Of a DNA stretch of 64,000 nt, positions 37,171-46,239 are shown in pieces. The position numbers and the translations under genes were made by a program. The notes under the pieces are model-generated. The model searched no databases. It saw nothing but the letters and a program-made list of their open reading frames with translations, and was not told the origin of the DNA. Within the stretch, counting starts at the first letter, position 1. Every line of letters begins with the position of its first letter. The stretch is from Burkholderia cepacia GG4 (GTDB lineage Bacteria > Pseudomonadota > Gammaproteobacteria > Burkholderiales > Burkholderiaceae): the NCBI RefSeq assembly GCF_000292915.1, contig NC_018513.1:2604001-2668000 (forward strand), given 5' to 3'.

Positions 37171-38175
37171 TCAGGCGGTATCGCGCAGAGCGCTGAGTTG
37201 ATCGAGGAAGCGCCGGCATTCGTCCGGCAGCGGCGCGTCGAACTGCAGCGCCTCGCCGGTCAGCGGGTGCGCGAGCCGCAGCCGGTACGCATGCAGGAAC
37301 ATCCGTTTCAGGGATGGCTGCGCGTTCGCGCGCGCCAGCGCCTTGTTCAGTGCGAAATCGCCGTACTTGGCGTCGCCGGCGATCGGCAGGCCGAGATGCG
37401 CGAGGTGCACACGGATCTGATGGGTCCGACCCGTTTTGAGTTCCGCTTCGACCAGCACGTAGTCCGGCCAGCGCTCGATCAGGTTGAACACCGTGTGCGA
37501 CGGCAGTCCGTCGTCCTGCACCCGCACCCGGCGCTCCCCTTCCGGGGTCGAATACTTGAACAGCGGCGCCTTCACCGCGCGGCGGCGGCCCCAGTCGGGC
37601 TGCCATTCGCCGTGGCCGCATGCAAAGTAGCGCTTGTCCATCCGGTTTTCGCGAATCTGCTCGTGCAGGCCGACGAGCGCCGTGCGCTTCTTCGCGAGCA
37701 TCAGGATCCCGGAGGTCTCGCGGTCCAGCCGGTGCACGAGTTCGAGGAATTTCGCGCGCGGGCGCGCCTGGCGCATCTGCTCGATCACGCCGAACGCGAC
37801 GCCGCTGCCGCCGTGCACGGCGACGCCGGCCGGCTTGTTGATGACGAGCATCGCGTCGTCCTCGTACAGCACGTCGAACTGCGCGGGCGGCACGATCGGC
37901 GTGTCGGCGCGCGCGAGGTCGGCCGCCGCCACCCGCACGGGCGGCACGCGGACGATGTCGCCGAACGCGAGGCGATACTGGGCGTCGACCCGGCCCTTGT
38001 TTACGCGCACTTCGCCGCTGCGCAGGATCCGGTAGATATGGCTCTTGGGCACGCCTTTACAGACGCGCAACAGGAAGTTGTCGATCCGCTGACCGGCCGA
38101 GTTTTCATCGATCTCGATCATCGATACCTGACCGCTTGCAACTGAATTCTGGGATATTTTGCCTAACTCATTCAT
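37171..38175 (-). CDS. rluC: 23S rRNA pseudouridine synthase RluC
   Basis: This 334-residue enzyme makes pseudouridines 955, 2504 and 2580 of 23S rRNA in E. coli. It has an N-terminal S4 RNA-binding domain (QRIDNFLLRVCKGVPKSHIY, then RSGEVRVNKGRV), the catalytic aspartate in HRLDRETSGILML and the RTHQIRVHLAHLG motif. It is divergent from rne, the same arrangement as in E. coli. Confidence 0.95.
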   Translation of the reverse strand: MNELGKISQNSVASGQVSMIEIDENSAGQRIDNFLLRVCKGVPKSHIYRILRSGEVRVNKGRVDAQYRLAFGDIVRVPPVRVAAADLARADTPIVPPAQFDVLYEDDAMLVINKPAGVAVHGGSGVAFGVIEQMRQARPRAKFLELVHRLDRETSGILMLAKKRTALVGLHEQIRENRMDKRYFACGHGEWQPDWGRRRAVKAPLFKYSTPEGERRVRVQDDGLPSHTVFNLIERWPDYVLVEAELKTGRTHQIRVHLAHLGLPIAGDAKYGDFALNKALARANAQPSLKRMFLHAYRLRLAHPLTGEALQFDAPLPDECRRFLDQLSALRDTA

Positions 38176-38897
38176 ACTGAATATAATTTTGCCCAGCCTG
38201 ACGTTGAGGGTGGCCTGACAGGCCGGCCCCGACCGAGTCGGGCAAGGCGCAAGCGCAAACCGCTATTTTACTTGCGCCGGGGGTCTGCTGCTCGCCCCTG
38301 ATCAAAGAGATGCAGCAAGTTGCACGCACGGCGCCGCCCGTCGGCAAGGATCGCGCCCACAGGCGGATTCGGTCGACAAGGCGCCGCGGTAACGGAAAGT
38401 TGGTTGAAAAGAATTTGATCGGCAGCCCGACGGCGCGAAGTGCGTCCGCAGGCTGCCGGTTGCGAAAATTACGGCGTTGCGCCCGATTTGGCCCCGCGAA
38501 GCGTGCGGGGCTTGGCGACGTCAAACCAGGGAAGTACACCCCAAGCGGGAAAGTCGGGCTGGATTCGATACTCCCCGCTGCGGCCCAAGCCGCAGCATCT
38601 GCCGCCCGTCGGCGCGCGCGACACATTGCGCGCGCCCGTGGCAATGCCCGGACTCAGGCTTAGCGCGCTTTTGCAGCGTGCGGTGTGTGAACGCCGTGCT
38701 TTGAAACCGTATTCGCAGGTGCCCTACGGCCGCCGGCCCCGTCTTTCGGGCCCAAGCGCCTCTTCAGGCAATTCTCCCCGCCATCGTTCCCGCTCCAGCG
38801 TGCTCGTGACAACACAACAAGGTGCGGCCTGCCGTCGTTCCCGCCCTCGCGACTGACAACCGCGAGGCGCCGGCAGCGGAGCCGCCTGGAGCCGTTC
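38176..38897 (+). promoter_or_regulatory. Long rluC/rne intergenic region with hairpins, likely rne leader
   Basis: These 722 bases hold no convincing gene. They include three perfect hairpins: GCCCCGC / GCGGGGC (38491-38511), GCTGCGGC / GCCGCAGC with loop CCAA (38577-38596), and GGCGCGCGC / GCGCGCGCC with loop GACACATT (38611-38636). In E. coli the rne 5' UTR folds into hairpins that RNase E uses for autoregulation. A similar role is inferred here from position. A minus-strand TAAAAT (38270-38265) is a candidate rluC -10 element. Confidence 0.55.
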
Positions 38898-41800
38898 ATG
38901 AAACGCATGCTGTTCAATGCGACGCAGCAGGAGGAGCTGCGCGTCGCCATCGTCGATGGGCAGAAGCTCATCGACATCGACATCGAGACCGCCGGGCGCG
39001 AACAGCGCAAAGGCAATATCTACAAAGGTGTCATCACCCGTATCGAGCCGTCGCTCGAAGCGTGCTTCGTCAACTACGGCGAAGACCGCCACGGCTTCCT
39101 GCCGTTCAAGGAAGTCGCCCGCCAGTACTTCAAGGAAGGCATCGACATGCGCTCCGCGCGCATCCAGGATGCCCTGCGCGAAGGCCAGGAACTGATCGTC
39201 CAGGTCGAGAAGGAAGAGCGTGGCAACAAGGGCGCCGCCCTGACGACCTTCATCTCGCTCGCCGGCCGCTATCTGGTACTGATGCCGAACAATCCGCGCG
39301 GCGGCGGTGTGTCGCGCCGGATCGAAGGCGACGAGCGCCAGGAACTGCGCGAAACCATGGCGCAGCTGCAGATTCCGGACGGCATGAGCATGATCGCCCG
39401 TACCGCGGGCATCGGCCGCAGCGCCGAGGAACTGCAGTGGGACCTGAACTACCTGCTGCAGCTGTGGCGCGCGATCGAAGCGGCGTCGCAAAGCGGCAAC
39501 GCCGGCCAGCCGATGCTGATCTATCTGGAATCGAGCCTCGTGATCCGCGCGATCCGGGACTATTTCCAGCCCGATATCGGCGAAATCCTGATCGACACGA
39601 CCGAGATCTACGATCAGGCCCGTGCGTTCATGGACATCGTGATGCCGGACAACGTGTCGAAGGTGAAGCGCTACCACGACGACGTACCGCTCTTCTCCCG
39701 CTTCCAGATCGAGCACCAGATCGAGACCGCGTACTCGCGCACGGTGCCGCTGCCGTCGGGCGGCGCGATCGTGATCGACCACACCGAAGCGCTCGTCGCG
39801 ATCGACGTGAACTCGGCGCGTGCGACCAAGGGCGCGGACATCGAGGAAACGGCAACCCGCACGAACCTCGAAGCAGCGGACGAAGTTGCCCGCCAGCTGC
39901 GCCTGCGCGACCTCGGCGGCCTGATCGTGATCGACTTCATCGACATGGAGTCGGCGAAGAGCCAGCGCGAAGTCGAGCAACGCCTGAAGGACGCGCTCAA
40001 GCACGACCGTGCGCGCGTGCAGATGGGCAAGATCTCCCGCTTCGGCCTGATGGAACTGTCGCGCCAGCGCCTGCGTCCGGCGCTGTCGGAAGGCAGCCAC
40101 GTGACGTGCCCGCGCTGCAACGGCACCGGCCACATCCGCGACACCGAATCGTCCGCACTGCAGGTCCTGCGGATCATTCAGGAAGAAGCGATGAAGGAAA
40201 ACACCGCGGCGATCCACTGCCAGGTGCCGGTCGAGGTGACCGCCTTCCTGCTCAACGAAAAGCGTCAGGAAATCAACAAGATCGAGTCGCGCTTCAAGGT
40301 CGGCATCGTGCTGATCCCGAACAAGCACCTCGATACGCCGCACTACAAGCTCGAACGCCTGCGCCATGACGACGCACGCCTCGACGATCCGCGCGCGTCC
40401 TGGAAGATGGCCGAGGAAGCCGCCCGCGAACTGGAGTCGGAAACCGGCTACAGCAAGCGCGCAGCCGAAGTGAAGCCGAAGCAGGAAGCCGCAGTCAAGG
40501 GCATCACGCCCGAGCGCCCGGCCCCGAGCCCGGCGCCGCAGCGCCCGGCCGAACCGGTTGCGGCACCCGCCCCGGTCGCCGTGGCAAGCGGCGGCTTCAT
40601 CGGCTGGCTGAAGGGCCTGTTCGGCATGTCGCCGGCTCCGGCGCCCGCGCCGGTTGCACCGGCACCGGCGAAGGAACAGGCTGCCCGTCCGGCCCGCGAG
40701 CGGACCGAGAAGACCGACCAGCGCGGCGGCGATCGCAACCGTAACCGTCGCGGCGGCGCCCAGCAGGCTCAGGGTGGTCGCGACCAGGCAGCGGCAGGCC
40801 GTGGCCAGCCGCAACGCCAGGAGCGCGAAGGCAAGGAACTGCGCGAGCCGCGTGAACCCCGCGAGGGTCGTGAACCGCGTGAGGGTCGCGAACTGCGCGA
40901 GGGTCGCGAACCGCGTGAAAGCCGCGAGGGCCGCGAAGGTCGTGAGGGCCGTGGCCCGCGCGAAGGCCGCGAAGGCCGCGAAGGCCGCGAACCACGCGAG
41001 CCGCGCGAAGGCCGCGAACCGCGCGAGCCGCGCGAAAGCCGTGAGCCGCGCGAGAACCGCGAACCGCGCGAGCGCACCGAGCAGTCGGAAGCCGTCGAGG
41101 CTGCCGGCCGCGGCGAGCGTCGCGAGCGCGGTGAGCGCCGCAAGCCGACGCAGCATGCGGCTACGCTCGAGACCGTCACCCGTGGCGAGAACCATCCGGA
41201 AGCGGAAGCCGACCAGGCCGCAGTGGCTGCCCTGCCGGGCGACGATGTGGCTGCCGACGCGGAAGCCGGCGCACGTGACGGCGAGGAACGTCGCCGTCGC
41301 CGCCGTGGCCGCCGCGGTGGTCGTCGCGAGCGCGAGGACGAAGGCGCAGCCGTCGACCACGCCGAACAAGACGCGGACGGTGAAGCGGCAGTGCAGGCCG
41401 TGACGACGGAAGCCCAGGGCGCGGGCGAGCCGGCCCATGCGGCCGCCGTGGCAGCCGTAGCCGCGGCAGGCGCCGTCGTTGCCGAAGCAGCAATCGAGCA
41501 ACGTGCCGAACCGGTTGCACCGGCCGCGGTCGAGCCGCAACCGGCGCCGGTTCGCGTCGAAGCGACACCGGTCGCCCCGCTCGAGCCCGCCGTGGTCGCC
41601 CAGGCAGCCGAACCGGCACCGGTCGCACCGGCCTCCGCTCCGGAAGCCGGCCCGGCTCCGGTCGCGGTTTCGCCGACCGATGCGTTCGAAGTGCCGGCCG
41701 TGCCGGCTGCCGTCGAAGCGCCGCAGTCCGCGCCCGTCGAGCAAGCCGCACCGGCACCGGTCGTCGCAGTCGAAGTGGCCCCGGTAGCCGTCGAACCGGC

Positions 41801-42065
41801 TCACGTCGAAGCTGCACCGGTCGAAGCCGTTGCCGCACCGGTATCGGCACCTGTACAGCCGGTCGCTGCGCCCGCCTCGGCGAGCCTCGATGTCGTGCTG
41901 GAACAAGCCGGTCTCGTGTGGGTGAACACGGACGCCGACAAGTTCCGCGCTGCTCAGGAAGCCGCGTCGCACCTGCCGCGCACGGCCCGCGTGCCGCGCG
42001 AGCGCAAGGCGCTGCCGCCGGTCGATTCGACCCCGATGCAGCAGGTCGAAACGTCGCACCATTAA
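38898..42065 (+). CDS. rne: Ribonuclease E
   Basis: This 1055-residue protein is the main mRNA-decay and rRNA/tRNA-processing endonuclease. The catalytic half keeps E. coli numbering: D303 (IDVNSA), D346 (VIDFIDM) and zinc-link C404/C407 (CPRCNGTG). An S1 domain lies near 37-120. Residues 564-577 read [13 protein letters not shown], an amphipathic membrane-anchor helix at the same position as E. coli segment A. The C-terminal half has an Arg/Glu repeat tract (about 648-728), basic [16 protein letters not shown], and an Ala/Pro/Val-rich stretch. A GGAG lies 6 bases before the ATG. Confidence 0.97.
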   Translation: MKRMLFNATQQEELRVAIVDGQKLIDIDIETAGREQRKGNIYKGVITRIEPSLEACFVNYGEDRHGFLPFKEVARQYFKEGIDMRSARIQDALREGQELIVQVEKEERGNKGAALTTFISLAGRYLVLMPNNPRGGGVSRRIEGDERQELRETMAQLQIPDGMSMIARTAGIGRSAEELQWDLNYLLQLWRAIEAASQSGNAGQPMLIYLESSLVIRAIRDYFQPDIGEILIDTTEIYDQARAFMDIVMPDNVSKVKRYHDDVPLFSRFQIEHQIETAYSRTVPLPSGGAIVIDHTEALVAIDVNSARATKGADIEETATRTNLEAADEVARQLRLRDLGGLIVIDFIDMESAKSQREVEQRLKDALKHDRARVQMGKISRFGLMELSRQRLRPALSEGSHVTCPRCNGTGHIRDTESSALQVLRIIQEEAMKENTAAIHCQVPVEVTAFLLNEKRQEINKIESRFKVGIVLIPNKHLDTPHYKLERLRHDDARLDDPRASWKMAEEAARELESETGYSKRAAEVKPKQEAAVKGITPERPAPSPAPQRPAEPVAAPAPVAVASGGFIGWLKGLFGMSPAPAPAPVAPAPAKEQAARPARERTEKTDQRGGDRNRNRRGGAQQAQGGRDQAAAGRGQPQRQEREGKELREPREPREGREPREGRELREGREPRESREGREGREGRGPREGREGREGREPREPREGREPREPRESREPRENREPRERTEQSEAVEAAGRGERRERGERRKPTQHAATLETVTRGENHPEAEADQAAVAALPGDDVAADAEAGARDGEERRRRRRGRRGGRREREDEGAAVDHAEQDADGEAAVQAVTTEAQGAGEPAHAAAVAAVAAAGAVVAEAAIEQRAEPVAPAAVEPQPAPVRVEATPVAPLEPAVVAQAAEPAPVAPASAPEAGPAPVAVSPTDAFEVPAVPAAVEAPQSAPVEQAAPAPVVAVEVAPVAVEPAHVEAAPVEAVAAPVSAPVQPVAAPASASLDVVLEQAGLVWVNTDADKFRAAQEAASHLPRTARVPRERKALPPVDSTPMQQVETSHH
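40841..41082 (+). repeat. Degenerate [14 protein letters not shown] repeat tract within rne
   Basis: About 80 codons encode iterated Arg-Glu-x units ([12 protein letters not shown] and variants RESREGRE). DNA repeats are 6- and 9-bp multiples such as CGCGAAGGC and CGTGAACCG. The mixed-charge Arg tract matches the arginine-rich RNA-binding part of RNase E scaffolds. The length is likely to vary between strains by slippage. Confidence 0.85.
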
Positions 42066-42086
42066 GCGACGCATCGCCCGACCAGG

Positions 42087-42112
42087 AAAAGCCCGCCTCC
42101 GGCGGGCTTTTT
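42087..42112 (+). terminator. rne terminator
   Basis: GCCCGCC (42091-42097) pairs with GGCGGGC (42101-42107) around TCC, with AAAA before and TTTTT after the stem. Confidence 0.92.
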
Positions 42113-42163
42113 CGTTTCCGCGCTGCGGGTTTCCGCCCACCGGCCCGACAAGCCGCTTGCGGC

Positions 42164-42169
42164 TAAAAT
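42164..42169 (+). promoter_or_regulatory. Candidate -10 element for moaA
   Basis: GGCTAAAATAC contains a TAAAAT box 28 bases before the moaA ATG, after the rne terminator. No clear -35 is seen. The same GGCTAAAATA context is found upstream of lepA. Confidence 0.35.
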
Positions 42170-42196
42170 ACAGGTCTGGCTCGCACTTCTTTCAAC

Positions 42197-43309
42197 ATGT
42201 CCCGACGCATCATTCCTCTCGCCGACGTCAGCGGCATGCCGGATATCTCCGGCGCCGCGCTCGCCCCTGACGGCGCCCTGGCCGACAAGTTCGCCAGGCC
42301 GCTGCGCGACCTGCGCATCTCGGTGACGGACCGCTGCAACTTCCGTTGCGTGTACTGCATGCCGCGCGACGTGTTCGACAAGAATTATCCGTTCCTGCCG
42401 CACAGCGCGCTGCTCACGCACGAAGAGATCGAGCGCGTGGCGCGGCTGTTCGTCGCCCACGGCGTCGAAAAGATCCGCATCACAGGCGGCGAGCCGCTGC
42501 TGCGCAAGAACCTCGAATTCCTGATCGAGCGCCTCGCGCGCCTGACGACCCATGACGGCCGCCCGCTCGACCTGACCCTGACCACCAACGGCTCGCTGCT
42601 CGCGCGCAAGGCGCGCGCGCTGAAGGACGCCGGACTCACGCGCGTGACGGTCAGCCTCGACGCGCTCGACGACACGCTGTTCAAGCGCATGAACGACGCC
42701 GACTTCGCAAGCGCCGACGTACTCGACGGCATCTTCGCCGCCCAGGCCGCAGGCCTCGCGCCGGTCAAGGTCAACATGGTCGTGAAGCGCGGCACCAACG
42801 ACAGCGAGATCCTGCCGATGGCCGAGCGCTTCCGCGGCACCGGCGTGATCCTGCGCTTCATCGAATACATGGACGTCGGCACGTCGAACGGCTGGAACAT
42901 GACCGAGGTGTTGCCGTCCGCGGACGTCGTCGCGCGGATCGCCGAACAGTTCCCGCTCGTACCGCTCGAGGCCCACACGGCGGCGGAAACCGCGCAGCGC
43001 TGGGGCTATGCGGACGGCAGCGGCGAGATCGGCGTGATCTCGAGCGTCACGCAGGCATTCTGCGGCGACTGCACGCGCGCACGGCTGTCGACCGAAGGCA
43101 AGCTGTACCTGTGCCTGTTCGCGTCTGCGGGGCACGATCTGCGCGCGCTGGTGCGCGGCGGCGCAAGCGACGCCGAGATCGCGACCGCGATCGCCCGGAT
43201 CTGGCAGGCCCGCACCGACCGCTATTCGCAGCTGCGCGGCAGCGCAGCCGGCGACACCGCGCCCGACAGCGCGGGCAAGCGCGTCGAAATGTCGTACATC
43301 GGCGGCTGA
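42197..43309 (+). CDS. moaA: GTP 3',8-cyclase MoaA
   Basis: This 370-residue radical SAM enzyme performs the first step of molybdenum cofactor synthesis with MoaC. The N-terminal 4Fe-4S site is CNFRCVYC, the C-terminal cluster [20 protein letters not shown], and the C-terminal GG is conserved (SYIGG). The protein is about 40 residues longer than E. coli MoaA, mostly at the N-terminus. It is the first gene of moaA-mobA-moeA. Confidence 0.96.
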   Translation: MSRRIIPLADVSGMPDISGAALAPDGALADKFARPLRDLRISVTDRCNFRCVYCMPRDVFDKNYPFLPHSALLTHEEIERVARLFVAHGVEKIRITGGEPLLRKNLEFLIERLARLTTHDGRPLDLTLTTNGSLLARKARALKDAGLTRVTVSLDALDDTLFKRMNDADFASADVLDGIFAAQAAGLAPVKVNMVVKRGTNDSEILPMAERFRGTGVILRFIEYMDVGTSNGWNMTEVLPSADVVARIAEQFPLVPLEAHTAAETAQRWGYADGSGEIGVISSVTQAFCGDCTRARLSTEGKLYLCLFASAGHDLRALVRGGASDAEIATAIARIWQARTDRYSQLRGSAAGDTAPDSAGKRVEMSYIGG

Positions 43310-43328
43310 CGCGCCCCGACTTCCCGTG

Positions 43329-43946
43329 ATGCCCGCTTCCGCGTCGCCCTCCATTGCCGGCCTGCTGCTCGCGGGCGGTCGCGCGACCCGCATGGGCGGC
43401 GCCGACAAGGGCCTGCAGCTGCTCGACGATACGCCGCTCGCGCTGCACGTACTGCGCCGGCTGTCGCCGCAGGTCGACGAGACGCTGATCAGCGCGAATC
43501 GCAACGCCGATCGCTACGCCGAGCTCGGTGCGCCGTTCGACGCGCGCGTCGTGCCGGACGAAACACCCGATTTTCCCGGCCCGCTCGCGGGCCTGCTCGC
43601 CGGCATGCGGGCGGCGCGCGCCCCGCTCGTCGTGTGCTCGCCCTGCGATACGCCGTTTTTGCCGGCCGACCTGGTCGCGCGCCTGCACGCGGCGCTCGAC
43701 GCGCAGCAGGCCGACATCGCGATGGCGGTGACCGTCGACGCGCAGCAGGCACGCTCGCCGCAACCGACCTTCGCGCTGCTGCGCACGTCGCTCGCCGACG
43801 ATCTCGCCGCCGGGCTCGCGGCCGGCGAGCGCAAGGTGCGTGCGTGGTACGCACGCCACAAGACGGTCGAAGTCGAGTTTCGCGACGAGCGTGCGTTTTA
43901 CAATGCCAACTCCCGGCAGGAACTCGCCGCGCTTGCCCGCCGCTGA
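43329..43946 (+). CDS. mobA: Molybdenum cofactor guanylyltransferase
   Basis: This 205-residue nucleotidyltransferase joins GMP to molybdopterin to form the MGD cofactor used by DMSO-reductase family enzymes such as nitrate reductase and formate dehydrogenase. The GTP-binding motif is LLLAGGRATRMGGADKGLQL, and PCDTPFLP and RSPQPTFALL are typical. An in-frame GTG lies three bases upstream of ATG 43329. It follows moaA by 19 bases. Confidence 0.92.
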   Translation: MPASASPSIAGLLLAGGRATRMGGADKGLQLLDDTPLALHVLRRLSPQVDETLISANRNADRYAELGAPFDARVVPDETPDFPGPLAGLLAGMRAARAPLVVCSPCDTPFLPADLVARLHAALDAQQADIAMAVTVDAQQARSPQPTFALLRTSLADDLAAGLAAGERKVRAWYARHKTVEVEFRDERAFYNANSRQELAALARR

Positions 43947-44050
43947 CGGCACCGGCACCGTTCCCGCCCACCGCATGCGCCTCCGCGCTCAGGCGCCCTC
44001 TTCGCGCCACCGGCCACGAACCCGATACGCCTTGCGGCGCAGTCCGACTG

Positions 44051-45346
44051 ATGATCACGCAATCCACGCCCGCCTCCCGATCCGCACCCGATTCCGATGC
44101 TCCGCTGTCGCTCGCCGACGCGCAGGCGCTCGCGTGCCGTTTCGCGGTACCGGTCGACGCGTGCGACACGGTGTCGCTGCATGACGCGCTCGATCGCGTG
44201 CTCGCGGCCGACGTGAATGCGCCGTTCGACATTCCCGCGTACGACAACTCGGCGATGGACGGCTACGCGTTCGACGGCAGCGCAAGTGCGCCCGTATCGG
44301 CCGGCGATATCACGCTGACGGTCGCCGGCACGGCATTCGCCGGTCATCCGTTCGACGGCGCCGTGGCGCCCGGCGCGTGCATCCGCATCATGACCGGCGC
44401 GCCGATGCCGGCCGGATGCGATACGGTCATTCCGCAGGAACGCGTTCGCATCGACGGCGATGTCATCCGCTTCGCCGCGCATGACGCCGCGCGCGGCGCA
44501 AACTGCCGCAAGGCCGGCGAGGATCTCGCGCGCGGCGCCTGCGCGCTCGCCGCGGGTCGCATCCTGCGCCCGTCCGATCTCGGCCTGCTCGCGTCATTCG
44601 GGTGCCGCGAGGTCACGGTGCGCCGCCGCGTGCGTGTCGCCGTGTTCTCGACCGGCGACGAACTGCGCGAACCCGGCGAGCCGCTCGATCGCGGCACGCT
44701 GTACGACAGCAATCGCGGGATGCTGATCGCGATGCTGGAAAGACTGCACATCGACGCGCTCGATCTCGGCATCGTCCGCGACGATCCGGCCGCGCTCGAA
44801 CGCGCGCTGCGCGATGCCGTCGCCGCACAGGCCGATGCGGTGATCACGTCGGGCGGCGTGTCGGTCGGCGAAGCCGACTTCACGCGTGACGTGATGGCGC
44901 GGCTCGGCGACGTGACCTTCGCGAGCCTCGCGCTGCGGCCCGGCCGGCCGCTCGCATGCGGCACGCTCGCGCGCGCGGCCGACGGCGCCGGCAGCGTGCT
45001 GTTCTTCGGGCTGCCCGGCAATCCGGTCGCCTCCGCCGTGACGTTCAATGCGATCGTGCGTCCCGCGCTGTTGACGCTGGCCGGCGCGCACACGCCGCCG
45101 CCGGCGATGTACACGGCGCTCAGCACCCAGGCACTGAAGAAGCGCCCGGGCCGCACCGAGTACCTGCGCGCCATCGCGACGCGCGCCGCCGATGGCCAAT
45201 GGCACGTCGCGCCGGCCGGCTCGCAGAGTTCCGCATCGCTGAGCGGCCTCGCGGCCGCCAACTGTTTCATCGTCCTGGGCCACGATACCGCGGCAGTCGA
45301 CGCGGGCGCCCCGGTCGACATCCTGCCGCTCGACGGCCTGATCTGA
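44051..45346 (+). CDS. moeA: Molybdopterin molybdenumtransferase MoeA
   Basis: This 431-residue enzyme inserts molybdate into adenylated molybdopterin. Blocks include IPAYDNSAMDGYAF, IRIMTGAPMPAGCDTVIPQE, FSTGDELREPGEPL, then ITSGGVSVGEADF and FGLPGNPVASAVTF. The start ATG 44051 gives normal length; the frame upstream overlaps mobA. It ends the Moco cluster. Confidence 0.95.
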   Translation: MITQSTPASRSAPDSDAPLSLADAQALACRFAVPVDACDTVSLHDALDRVLAADVNAPFDIPAYDNSAMDGYAFDGSASAPVSAGDITLTVAGTAFAGHPFDGAVAPGACIRIMTGAPMPAGCDTVIPQERVRIDGDVIRFAAHDAARGANCRKAGEDLARGACALAAGRILRPSDLGLLASFGCREVTVRRRVRVAVFSTGDELREPGEPLDRGTLYDSNRGMLIAMLERLHIDALDLGIVRDDPAALERALRDAVAAQADAVITSGGVSVGEADFTRDVMARLGDVTFASLALRPGRPLACGTLARAADGAGSVLFFGLPGNPVASAVTFNAIVRPALLTLAGAHTPPPAMYTALSTQALKKRPGRTEYLRAIATRAADGQWHVAPAGSQSSASLSGLAAANCFIVLGHDTAAVDAGAPVDILPLDGLI

Positions 45347-45383
45347 ATTCCAATCGGTATATCTCTACGGGGGCAATCCGCAC

Positions 45384-45659
45384 ATGAAAAAACAAATCTC
45401 GTCGATCGCCGCGGGGCAAACCGCGAAGGCGCTGATCCTCGTCTACCTGACGTTCAGCGTGCCGATCGTGCTGCTCGGCATTCTGGTCGCATACATCCGC
45501 TACGGGATGGTCGAACTGAGCACGATCCTGAGCGCGCTGCTGCTGAACGCGATCCTCGGGTTCGTGCTGCTGTGGATCGCATGCCACGCGTACAACTGGG
45601 TCGCCTCGCGCTTCGGCGGCATCGAGATCGTGCTGTCCGATCCGCCGGAGGAAGCGTGA
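45384..45659 (+). CDS. Small inner-membrane protein, DUF3566-like
   Basis: This 91-residue protein has two membrane segments (ALILVYLTFSVPIVLLGILV and LNAILGFVLLWIACHAYNWV) and a short tail WVASRFGGIEIVLSDP. The tail pattern asparagine-tryptophan-x-arginine-phenylalanine-GG-I-x-x resembles DUF3566 membrane proteins. Its stop overlaps the GNAT GTG start (GTGA), so the two are translationally coupled. The function is unknown. Confidence 0.65.
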   Translation: MKKQISSIAAGQTAKALILVYLTFSVPIVLLGILVAYIRYGMVELSTILSALLLNAILGFVLLWIACHAYNWVASRFGGIEIVLSDPPEEA

Positions 45660-46141
45660 GCGGCGCGCCGCTGATCCGCACGGCCGAAGCGCGCGACGTC
45701 GGCGCGATCCTCGCGCTGATGCGCGAACTGGCCGAGTTCGAGAAACTCACGCACCTGTTCGTCGCGACCGACGCCGATCTCGCCGACGCGCTGTTCGGCG
45801 AGCGGCCCGCCGCCGAAGCGCTGGTGGCCGAGCTCGACGGCGCGATCGTCGCGTATGCGTTGTTCTTCCACAACTATTCGACGTTCCTCGGCCGTCGCGG
45901 CCTGTATCTCGAGGATCTGTACGTGCAGCCATCACAACGCGGCACGGGCCTCGGCACCGCGATGCTGCGGCACCTCGCGGCACTGGCCGTCGAGCGCCGC
46001 TGCGGCCGCTTCGAATGGTCGGTGCTCGACTGGAACCAGCCGGCGATCGACTTCTACGAGAAGATGGGCGCGACCGTGCTGCCGGAATGGCGCATCGTGC
46101 GCGTAACGGACGACGCGTTGCGCACGCTCGCCGGAAACTGA
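45656..46141 (+). CDS. GNAT-family N-acetyltransferase
   Basis: This 161-residue acetyltransferase starts with GTG 45656, which overlaps the upstream stop and follows GGAGGAAG. It has the acetyl-CoA loop QPSQRGTGLGTAMLRHLA and the closing block WNQPAIDFYEKMGATVLPEW. That pattern is typical of diamine or thialysine N-acetyltransferases (SSAT-like). Substrate is not determined here. Confidence 0.85.
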   Translation: MSGAPLIRTAEARDVGAILALMRELAEFEKLTHLFVATDADLADALFGERPAAEALVAELDGAIVAYALFFHNYSTFLGRRGLYLEDLYVQPSQRGTGLGTAMLRHLAALAVERRCGRFEWSVLDWNQPAIDFYEKMGATVLPEWRIVRVTDDALRTLAGN

Positions 46142-46175
46142 GCGCAGCCCGGCCACGCCGGTCGCTGCTTCAAAA

Positions 46176-46203
46176 GAATACGGGCGCCGCGGCGCCCGTA
46201 TTC
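46176..46203. terminator. Perfect 28-bp palindrome between GNAT gene and rmuC
   Basis: GAATACGGGCGCCG is followed directly by its exact reverse complement. The two convergent genes share this near loop-less hairpin as a likely bidirectional terminator; no T-run follows. Confidence 0.7.
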
Positions 46204-46239
46204 GTTCCCGTCAGTTGCGGCCGAATTCGGCCCCACGCG

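Noticed and set aside
40841..41082. CRISPR-like direct repeats
   Set aside because: The repeats are codon-phased RE units inside rne with no spacers of constant length.
38724..42140. Minus-strand 1138-codon open frame
   Set aside because: It is the antisense shadow of rne, whose catalytic residues and zinc-link are exact.
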